From the NCBI GenBank assembly GCA_030640395.1, contig DAOWJK010000025.1:1-8895 (forward strand): 8,895 nucleotides of DNA. Reading direction: 5' to 3'. The notes under the pieces are model-generated. The model had not been told where the DNA came from, did not search any database, and saw only the letters and a program-made list of their open reading frames with translations. The position numbers were made by a program, and so were the translations under genes. Source of the DNA: Nanobdellota archaeon. Lineage in GTDB: Archaea > Nanobdellota > Nanobdellia > Pacearchaeales > GW2011-AR1. This document shows, in pieces, positions 1-5,010 of the stretch (within the stretch, counting starts at the first letter, position 1; each line of letters opens with the position of its first letter).

Positions 1-2074
1 AGTCGCTTTCCTTTTTTGTGAATTTTTTATTTTGGTTATAAGCTCTGCTCTTGACAAGTTCAATATAATGCGAGGCAAAAATTTCCCATAAAAAATTTCT
101 GAGTTTCAAGGCAGGATGATGAAAATTATATTTTGCATATTTTTTGTCTGAAAATTCTGTAAGCTCCTCAATATAATTTATAAATAATTCATCAAATTTT
201 TCAGTCTTTGGCTTTTGCTTTGGCTTGTCAAATAACATGACAAACTTTGAGACATTTAATATTTTGTTAAGCGTCTTTTTTTCAGAGTCAATTCTTTGTG
301 GTGAAACACTTAAATCCTGTTTGGACAAATCCCCTTCTGTGGCCGCCCAGAACCTTATGGCTTCTGCACCAGATTGCTCAACGATTTTTTGAGGGTCAAT
401 AATGTTCCCAAGAGATTTGGACATTTTTCTGGCTTTCTCGTCTAATAAATGCTGGTGTATCCAGACATCTTTAAAACAAGGTTGTCCTGTTTCTAAGTAT
501 CCTCTTAAAAGAGTATAATAAAGCCAGGTTCGAACAATTTCTTTGCCCTGAGGTCTTAAAGTTGCAGGGTAAGCCTTTTTAAAAAATTCATTATTTTGTT
601 TATACTTTAAAATATATAATTCAGAAATTGATGAGTCCATCCATGTGTCAAAAATTCTTTCTTCTCCAATCCATTTATATTTGAAATCTTTAACTTTTCC
701 AATTATTTTTCCATTGTCCAGAACATCTGCATTTTCCGGAACTTTTTCTTTCCATGGTTTGTAATATTTTCCCTGTTGTGGAACAGCAACCAATTGACTT
801 CCATCTTTATTTTTAGAATACCACAAAGGGATTTCAGTGGCATAAAATCTTCTTCTTGAAATAGGCCAGTCAATTGAAATTGAATCAATCCAGTCTTCAA
901 GAATTTTTCTGGAGTTCTCCGGATAAAAATTAATTTTTTTAGAAATCTTTCTGATTTTTTCTTTGAATTCCAATTGCTTTAAATAAAACTCAGGCATTTC
1001 AATAAATTCAATTTCTGCTCCAGACCTTTCAGAAATAGGGGTCCTGTGAGTTATTTTTTCCTGTTTAAATAATAAATTTTTTTCTTTCAGTTTTTCAATA
1101 ATCTTTTTTCTTGCCTCCCTGATTTTTAATCCCTGCAAAAACCCTGCATTTTTATTCATGGTTCCATCCTGGTTAATTGCAATAACAGGTTTTAGTTTTT
1201 GTTCCCTGAAAAACTGGATGTCTGATAAATCCCCTGCAGAACACATCATAACAATTCCTGTGGCTTTTTCAGGGTCTGCTAAAGGATGCGCCTTGATTGG
1301 AATTTCTTTTTCAAATAAAGGAGAGATGGCGGTTTTTCCTTTAAGATGTTTATGCTTTTCATCTTTAGGATTAAAAATTATCATTCCACAGGTGCAGATT
1401 AATTCCGGTCTTGTAGTGCCGATAATTATTTCTTCTTTGGTTTCTTTGATTTTCCATTTAATATAAACAAATTCTGATATTAAGTTTTTGTATTCTATTT
1501 CAGAATCTGCAATTGTTGTCTGGAGTTTAGGGTCCCAATTATTGATTCTAACATCTTCGTAAATCAAACCTTTTTTATATAGTTCAATAAAAGTAGATTG
1601 TGTCAAGGTTCTGTACTCTGGGGAATCTGTTTTGTAAACAGCTCCAATGTGGTTTCCTTCTTTGTAAGAAGTAAATGAAATGCCCAACTTTGCAAAAGAG
1701 TCCTGGGTTTCTTTGGACCCGTCGCTGATTAGTTTTTTGCAATATTCAATAAATTTTTCCCGTCCGATTTTAAACGGAGAAATCCTGAATTTTTTTTCTG
1801 CTCCCATTTCAATAGGCAATCCATTTCTGTCCAGCCCTAAAGGAAATAAAACTTCAAATCCTTTCATTCTTTTGTATCGCGCAAACATATCCATGAAGCA
1901 ATAAGTAATTGCCTGGGCAATATGGATTGGCGCATTAACATAAGGCGGGGGAGTGTCGATGGAATAAATTTCCTTTTTTGTCTTTGGATTAAAATTAAAC
2001 ATCTCAGACTTTTTCCATTTTTCAGTAATCTTTTTTTCTATTTCAGTATTCCAGTTTTTAGGCAACCCTTTCAT
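1..2074 (-). CDS. valS: valyl-tRNA synthetase, partial (C-terminus beyond left edge)
   Basis: Class Ia synthetase that charges tRNA-Val in the cytoplasm. About 691 codons are visible from the ATG at 2072-2074; the C-terminal part of the anticodon-binding region is missing. In order: a YSIDTPPPYVNAP strand, then HIAQ at residues 51-54 in place of HIGH; LDRNGLPIE, as in archaeal-type ValRS; a CP1 editing domain starting near TTRPE (220-224) and including CTCGMIIFNP and GIVMMCSAGD; DWPISRRRF near 405-411; DTWMDSS at 476-482; and an intact KMSKS at 550-554 within DEKARKMSKSLGN. After it comes AIRFWAATEGDLSKQDL and the start of the helical anticodon-binding domain. LeuRS and IleRS are less likely because of the NGLPIE and WMDSS motifs. 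Odd points: Ala replaces the usually invariant Gly of HIGH, and the usual zinc-ligand Cys residues seem absent after IPLWYS. It is divergent from the Sec61beta gene and probably leaderless. Confidence 0.93.
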   Translation of the reverse strand, partial: MKGLPKNWNTEIEKKITEKWKKSEMFNFNPKTKKEIYSIDTPPPYVNAPIHIAQAITYCFMDMFARYKRMKGFEVLFPLGLDRNGLPIEMGAEKKFRISPFKIGREKFIEYCKKLISDGSKETQDSFAKLGISFTSYKEGNHIGAVYKTDSPEYRTLTQSTFIELYKKGLIYEDVRINNWDPKLQTTIADSEIEYKNLISEFVYIKWKIKETKEEIIIGTTRPELICTCGMIIFNPKDEKHKHLKGKTAISPLFEKEIPIKAHPLADPEKATGIVMMCSAGDLSDIQFFREQKLKPVIAINQDGTMNKNAGFLQGLKIREARKKIIEKLKEKNLLFKQEKITHRTPISERSGAEIEFIEMPEFYLKQLEFKEKIRKISKKINFYPENSRKILEDWIDSISIDWPISRRRFYATEIPLWYSKNKDGSQLVAVPQQGKYYKPWKEKVPENADVLDNGKIIGKVKDFKYKWIGEERIFDTWMDSSISELYILKYKQNNEFFKKAYPATLRPQGKEIVRTWLYYTLLRGYLETGQPCFKDVWIHQHLLDEKARKMSKSLGNIIDPQKIVEQSGAEAIRFWAATEGDLSKQDLSVSPQRIDSEKKTLNKILNVSKFVMLFDKPKQKPKTEKFDELFINYIEELTEFSDKKYAKYNFHHPALKLRNFLWEIFASHYIELVKSRAYNQNKKFTKKESD

Positions 2075-2094
2075 ATATTTTTATCATCAAGAAA

Positions 2095-2105
2095 CTTTTA
2101 AAAAC
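2095..2105. promoter_or_regulatory. palindromic TATA box shared by valS and Sec61beta
   Basis: The sequence CTTTTAAAAAC has the perfect palindrome TTTTAAAA at 2096-2103. Its centre is about 26 nt from the A of the valS ATG (2074, minus) and about 26 nt from the A of the Sec61beta ATG (2126, plus). Archaeal TATA boxes lie about 26 nt before the transcription start, so one box could serve both genes and give leaderless mRNAs in both directions. The purine-rich AAGAAA on the left fits a BRE for the plus direction. A second AT-rich run (TATAAAA near 2114) is too close to the Sec61beta ATG to be its TATA box. Confidence 0.55.
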
Positions 2106-2125
2106 TATCTATCTATAAAATAATT

Positions 2126-2287
2126 ATGGCTCAAGATACACAAATGCAAATGCCCGGCGGATTCGGCGGGTTAATGAGGTTCAGCGAAGAATACTCAAGC
2201 AGGTTCAGTTTAAAACCAACTCATGTAATTGTATTTATAATTTTGATAATTGTTTTTAGATTTTCTTTGGGGGTGTTTTTTGGTTAA
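2126..2287 (+). CDS. secG: preprotein translocase subunit Sec61beta (archaeal SecG)
   Basis: A 53-aa tail-anchored subunit of the archaeal SecY/SecE/Sec61beta channel, which moves proteins across or into the cytoplasmic membrane. Residues 1-31 form a polar cytosolic segment with the family-typical pattern MPGGFGGLMRFSEEY (9-23), followed by LKPTHVIV and one hydrophobic span at about 33-50. The length matches archaeal homologues of roughly 50-60 aa. The start follows the shared TATA box by about 26 nt and has no Shine-Dalgarno, so the mRNA is probably leaderless. It is the first gene of a tight operon: the next ATG is one base after its stop codon, and NAC follows. Function in targeting fits NAC as operon partner. 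Confidence 0.92.
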   Translation: MAQDTQMQMPGGFGGLMRFSEEYSSRFSLKPTHVIVFIILIIVFRFSLGVFFG

Positions 2288-2288
2288 A

Positions 2289-2534
2289 ATGGAAAGAGAT
2301 TATAGATCAATGAGAAAAATAGAAAAAGATTTTCAGCCAGTGGCTTATCAAAAGAGGTTAGTTAAATTAGGTGCAGTTAAAGAACTAGTAGATTATTCAA
2401 AAGAAAAGGGGATTGAAATAAGTCAGGAAACTATAATGGAATTAAAAAATGGAGATTTAGGAAGTTTAATTGTTTTAACTTCTTTAGATCAAGATAAATT
2501 AAATAAATTAAGTGCTTTAATAAATTTGAATTAA
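2289..2534 (+). CDS. 81-aa conserved-looking protein between Sec61beta and NAC, function unknown
   Basis: I do not recognise this protein. It is 81 aa, charged and probably all helical. The first 20 residues are basic and acidic mixed (MERDYRSMRKIEKDF), residues 16-40 look like an amphipathic helix, and a shorter helical part spans 44-80, rich in Leu, Asp and Lys. There is no signal peptide, membrane segment or metal motif. The start at 2289 is preferred because it lies one base after the Sec61beta stop; an in-frame ATG at 2310 would remove seven residues. The stop is two bases before the NAC ATG. Such tight packing supports translation and suggests a role in nascent-chain handling or membrane targeting, but this is inference from position only. 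Confidence 0.78.
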   Translation: MERDYRSMRKIEKDFQPVAYQKRLVKLGAVKELVDYSKEKGIEISQETIMELKNGDLGSLIVLTSLDQDKLNKLSALINLN

Positions 2535-2536
2535 AA

Positions 2537-2866
2537 ATGTTCCCAGGAATGAACCCAAAAAAAATGCAGGCAGTTATGAAGCAAATGGGAATCTCGCAGG
2601 ATGAAATTGATGCTTCAAGAGTCATAATAGAAAAAACAGACAACACTAAAATAATTATTGAACCTGTTTCTGTGACAAAAATAAAAATGCAGGGACAGGA
2701 AACTTTTCAGATTGCAGGGGAAATCAGGGAAGAAACTTCTGCTCCTGAAATTTCTGAGGATGATATAAAAACAGTTATGGAAAAAACCGGGAAGTCTGAA
2801 GAAGAAGTAAAAGAAGTTTTGGAAAGAACAGGGGATTTGGCTGAATCTATTTTGGAGTTGAGTTAA
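2537..2866 (+). CDS. nac: nascent polypeptide-associated complex protein (archaeal NAC)
   Basis: Ribosome-associated chaperone that binds nascent chains at the exit tunnel; the archaeal form is a homodimer related to eukaryotic alpha-NAC. The 109-aa protein opens with MFPGMNPKKMQAVMKQMGI, the typical archaeal NAC start. The beta-rich NAC domain covers about 24-67 (ASRVIIEKTDNTKIIIEP, then VSVTKIKMQGQETFQIAGE). A UBA domain occupies about 73-108, starting at ISEDDIKTVMEKTG and ending DLAESILELS. Length and domain order are normal for the family. It is the last gene of the operon with Sec61beta, two bases after the unknown 81-aa gene. No Shine-Dalgarno is seen, so it may rely on coupling to the upstream gene. 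Confidence 0.94.
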   Translation: MFPGMNPKKMQAVMKQMGISQDEIDASRVIIEKTDNTKIIIEPVSVTKIKMQGQETFQIAGEIREETSAPEISEDDIKTVMEKTGKSEEEVKEVLERTGDLAESILELS

Positions 2867-2935
2867 TTATTATTCACTACCAACAAATATAATAATTCCA
2901 AGCACTTCTAAATAATATGGTAATTAAAAGAAAAA

Positions 2936-2944
2936 CCTTAAATG
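2936..2944 (+). promoter_or_regulatory. possible distal TATA-like box for the structured leader
   Basis: CTTAAATG preceded by the A-rich AAAAAC resembles a weak TATA box with a BRE. It would place a start near 2965, giving a transcript that contains both arms of the P1 helix at 2983-2989/3079-3085. It is weaker than the box at 2969-2977, so this call is tentative. Confidence 0.3.
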
Positions 2945-2968
2945 CCTTTCACGCGATTTCTATGAGTG

Positions 2969-2977
2969 TTATAAAAA
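2969..2977 (+). promoter_or_regulatory. TATA box upstream of the 3092 gene
   Basis: TTATAAAAA is a good archaeal TATA match and resembles the box before the next gene at 3555-3565. It predicts a start near 2998-3000. That transcript would have a leader of about 93 nt lacking the 5' arm of P1 but keeping the inner 8-bp helix. Confidence 0.45.
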
Positions 2978-2980
2978 GTC

Positions 2981-3091
2981 GCACACCTGAACAAAAAGAG
3001 AAGGTTAAGCCGAGCGATTTCGTGGTAGGGACAAATGAAAATAAATCCCCCGTGCGAAGTCGGGAGTTAAGGAAACCGCAGGTGTCCTCGC
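2981..3091 (+). ncRNA. candidate structured leader RNA (or small ncRNA) before the 3092 gene
   Basis: The segment is about 50% G+C by my count in a strongly AT-rich window and encodes no convincing protein. It can form nested helices. P1 is 2983-2989 ACACCTG with 3079-3085 CAGGTGT (7 bp). P2 is 3003-3006 GGTT with 3074-3077 AACC (4 bp). P3 is 3015-3022 CGATTTCG with 3055-3062 CGAAGTCG (8 bp, one G-U). P4 is 3028-3031 GGGA with 3046-3049 TCCC, closed by an A-rich loop. The 3' arm of P1 contains AGGTG (3080-3084), an archaeal Shine-Dalgarno 7 nt before the ATG at 3092. The 5' arm CACCT is identical to the 16S anti-Shine-Dalgarno core. A translational on/off switch is therefore possible. I do not recognise a known riboswitch, RNase P, SRP or 5S RNA. 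It could also be a free ncRNA. Confidence 0.5.
3080..3084 (+). promoter_or_regulatory. Shine-Dalgarno AGGTG inside the P1 helix arm
   Basis: AGGTG is complementary to the archaeal 16S 3' end (CACCU) and leaves seven bases before ATG 3092, a normal spacing. It supports this start codon. It is the clearest ribosome binding site in the window; most other genes here have none. Confidence 0.65.
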
Positions 3092-3550
3092 ATGGATAAA
3101 TTCCTTGAGAACCTTGAAGAAGCAGGTAAAATAATTTCCATTGCTGACCATATGCTTTATGTAACTTTTCCATTAATCAAAGACAAAAATCTCCTGTTAA
3201 AAATTCTGTCAGACACAAAAATTGCAATTTCCAAGTGTATTAGTTCTGTCCTTCAATATGAATATTTTTACAAAAGAATAAAACTTTGCAGCGACCCAAA
3301 AACAAATTTCAGGACATTTGAAGAAAAATGCACCAAGAGATATAATATCACAGAACAGGAAATTAGATTAATCGCAGAATTATTTGATGTTGTGGAAGAG
3401 CATAAAAAAAGTTCAATGGAATTTATGAAAAACGAAAAAGTTGTGATTCTCTCTGAAAATTTACAGCAAAAAATAGTGCCAATTGAAAAAGTCAGGGAAT
3501 TTTTAGCATTAGCAAAAAATATTTTGAAGAAATCAGAGAAACAATTCTAA
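3092..3550 (+). CDS. 152-aa helical protein, paralogue A next to MinD, function unknown
   Basis: I do not recognise the family. The 152-aa protein is soluble-looking and mostly alpha-helical, with no signal peptide or membrane span. It shares an N-terminal ADHxxYV motif (18-24) with the following gene product. A C-terminal block also aligns: E-H-K-K-x4-E-F near 103-111, then a short hydrophobic strand-like run and a final helix ending KKSEKQF. I therefore read the two as diverged tandem paralogues. No catalytic motif stands out; the RxxxxH signature of HEPN nucleases is not seen. The start is set by the AGGTG at 3080-3084. The gene has its own structured leader and lies upstream of paralogue B and the MinD ATPase on the same strand, which suggests a shared role. 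Confidence 0.85.
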   Translation: MDKFLENLEEAGKIISIADHMLYVTFPLIKDKNLLLKILSDTKIAISKCISSVLQYEYFYKRIKLCSDPKTNFRTFEEKCTKRYNITEQEIRLIAELFDVVEEHKKSSMEFMKNEKVVILSENLQQKIVPIEKVREFLALAKNILKKSEKQF

Positions 3551-3554
3551 AGAT

Positions 3555-3565
3555 AAATATAAAAA
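3555..3565 (+). promoter_or_regulatory. TATA box before the 3608 gene
   Basis: AAATATAAAAA followed by GCC is a strong TATA match. It predicts transcription from about 3586 and so a leader of only about 22 nt. Paralogue B and minD may be transcribed from here independently of paralogue A. Confidence 0.55.
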
Positions 3566-3607
3566 GCCTTTATCCCTGTTGTAGTATAGTTCTAATTATT
3601 AGATAAC

Positions 3608-4048
3608 ATGGAAGAAATAATTCAGGAAAAAATAAGTGCAGACCATCTTTTTTATGTTAGCCTGAAGTATACAAAAACCTGTGATGTGATACTGAACCTC
3701 ATTCGAAGGTGGAGAAGAATGATTGAAGTGAGTATCAGCGAAATATTAAAACACGCCAAGAAAAAAAAGAAAATATCTTCAGTTCCTTTGAATCCCATAG
3801 GAAAAATAGAAGAAGTAAAAAAATTATTCAAGAAGGATAAAGATTTCCTGCAGGTCATAGAAATGTATGAGATGTTCAGAAAAATTGAAGAATTAAAAAA
3901 AGAACGAGCAGGCGAGTTCAGGAAAAATGTTAACCTGAAAATATTTTACAGAGGGAAAGAAATAAATGTAAATTTGGAGCAGCTGAAAATATATGCAGAG
4001 ATGTTGGAAAAGTTTATAAGCACAACAAAGCAATTTCTTCTATCATAA
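3608..4048 (+). CDS. 146-aa helical protein, paralogue B next to MinD, function unknown
   Basis: Unrecognised 146-aa basic, helical protein. It carries ADHLFYV at 11-17, matching ADHMLYV of the preceding gene, and a C-terminal block (about 93-146) with EELKKERAGEF, a short strand NLKIFYRGKEINV, and a long terminal helix. The middle holds a lysine tract (KKKKK, 51-55) encoded by an A-rich run. No membrane segment, zinc motif or nuclease signature is visible. The minD ATG starts 16 bases after its stop, so the two are probably co-transcribed. A role as regulator, adaptor or structural partner of the MinD ATPase is an inference from position. The start at 3608 follows the TATA box at 3555-3565 with a short leader and no clear Shine-Dalgarno. 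Confidence 0.86.
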   Translation: MEEIIQEKISADHLFYVSLKYTKTCDVILNLIRRWRRMIEVSISEILKHAKKKKKISSVPLNPIGKIEEVKKLFKKDKDFLQVIEMYEMFRKIEELKKERAGEFRKNVNLKIFYRGKEINVNLEQLKIYAEMLEKFISTTKQFLLS

Positions 4049-4064
4049 AGAGATATTCTTTAAA

Positions 4065-4841
4065 ATGTCAAAAATAATTGTCATTACATCTGGTAAAGGG
4101 GGTGTTGGAAAAACCACTTCTGCAATAAATCTAGGAGCGGCCATAAATTATTTTGGCGGAGACGCATTAATCATCGACGGAAATCTCTCCACGCCAAACA
4201 TTGGAATCCATTTAAATTCCCCGGAAGTCCCGATAAACCTAAACCATGTGCTGTTAAATAAAGCAGAGCCTTTCGAGGCTGTTTATGAGCATGAATCAGG
4301 AATAAAAATCATGCCTTCATCTTTATCAATAAAAGAACTGAAAAAAATACAGCCAAAAAAAATAAAAGATTTTAAAAAAGATTTCAAGGAAATTTCCGAG
4401 TATGTTATTATTGACAGTGCTGCAGGACTTGGCGACGAAGCAATGTCTGCAATTGAAATGGCTGATGAATTAATCGTGGTTACAAATCCTGAAATGCCTG
4501 CAATCACCGACGCATTAAAAACAATCAAACTTGCAGAGCAGTTAAAAAAACCAGTCAGGGGCGTGATAATAACAAGAGTCAGAAAAGACAAAATAGAAAT
4601 GCAGCCGGAAACAGTGAAGGAAATGCTGGAAACTCCTGTTCTTGGAATGGTTCCGGAAGACACAGATGTTCAAAAATCATTAAGTCTGCGAGACACTGTT
4701 GTTCATACTTTTCCAAAAAGCAAGTCAGCAAGAGCTTACAAGGAAATCGCGGCAAAAATTTTAGATGTGGAATATGATTCTAAAAAAGACAGGGAAAAAT
4801 TAATTAAAAGAGTTCTTCAAAAGCTGGGTTTGAGTAGTTAA
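4065..4841 (+). CDS. minD: MinD/ParA-family P-loop ATPase (archaeal MinD type)
   Basis: A 258-aa deviant Walker A ATPase. Residues 10-18 read GKGGVGKTT with the signature lysine K11 and the P-loop lysine K16. Switch I region is LIIDGNLSTPN (35-45), with Asn40 where bacterial MinD has Asp, a change I recall from other archaeal MinDs. Walker B is VIIDSAAGLG with D117. NPEMPAITDALKTIKL follows, as in MinD rather than plasmid ParA. The C-terminal 19 residues (240-258, KKDREKLIKRVLQKLGLSS) form a probable amphipathic helix like the MinD membrane-targeting sequence, so ATP-driven membrane binding is likely. Members of the family position cell-division or other surface machinery; the cargo here is unknown. 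No MinC or MinE homologue is in the window. Two small paralogous proteins lie upstream instead. The stop is one base from the convergent 55-aa ORF. Confidence 0.9.
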   Translation: MSKIIVITSGKGGVGKTTSAINLGAAINYFGGDALIIDGNLSTPNIGIHLNSPEVPINLNHVLLNKAEPFEAVYEHESGIKIMPSSLSIKELKKIQPKKIKDFKKDFKEISEYVIIDSAAGLGDEAMSAIEMADELIVVTNPEMPAITDALKTIKLAEQLKKPVRGVIITRVRKDKIEMQPETVKEMLETPVLGMVPEDTDVQKSLSLRDTVVHTFPKSKSARAYKEIAAKILDVEYDSKKDREKLIKRVLQKLGLSS

Positions 4842-4842
4842 A

Positions 4843-5010
4843 CTAAATAAATAATCCATTATAATAATGAAAAGACATTAATGGCTCTAATTTTGGAACA
4901 TAAGAATTTCTTTGACTTTTTGAATAATTGTTTTTTCGTGAATCAATTTTATCTAAAACAATTATTTCTGTTTCCTCTTTATCAACTTCTTTTTCTAAAT
5001 TAATTTTCAT
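4843..5010 (-). CDS. possible 55-aa protein coupled to metG by ATGA overlap
   Basis: On the minus strand the TGA stop of metG (5009-5007) overlaps the ATG of this ORF (5010-5008) as ATGA, a classic arrangement for translational coupling. The 55-aa product starts MKINLEKEVDKEETEIIVLD, is acidic at first, then turns polar and basic (SRKNNYSKSQRNSYVPK), and ends in an aromatic tail (SFHYYNGLFI). I see no domain, membrane segment or metal site. Its stop (4845-4843) lies one base from the end of minD, so it exactly fills the space between the two convergent genes. This exact fit supports a real gene, but composition alone would not, and a chance ORF in AT-rich DNA is possible. Confidence 0.5.
   Translation of the reverse strand: MKINLEKEVDKEETEIIVLDKIDSRKNNYSKSQRNSYVPKLEPLMSFHYYNGLFI

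Noticed and set aside
1158..1904. Plus-strand ORFs of 74 and 102 aa inside valS
   Set aside because: Antisense to a well-supported ValRS reading frame.
2981..3090. Resemblance of GAAGGTTAAGCC and GGAAACC to parts of 5S rRNA
   Set aside because: The helices that form do not match the 5S fold: there is no proper helix II partner upstream, and P1 closes directly on an A-rich segment. Short matches only.
2917..3099. 60-aa plus-strand ORF before the 3092 gene
   Set aside because: It uses codons rare in its neighbours (CGC, CGG, CCG, TCG), runs into the next gene, and is better explained by base pairing in the structured segment.
3755..3776. A-rich run in paralogue B as programmed frameshift site
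   Set aside because: The zero frame stays open to a normal stop and the homology to paralogue A continues on the far side, so no shift is needed.
4283..4663. 126-aa minus-strand ORF inside minD
   Set aside because: Serine- and isoleucine-rich shadow on the opposite strand of a clear MinD.
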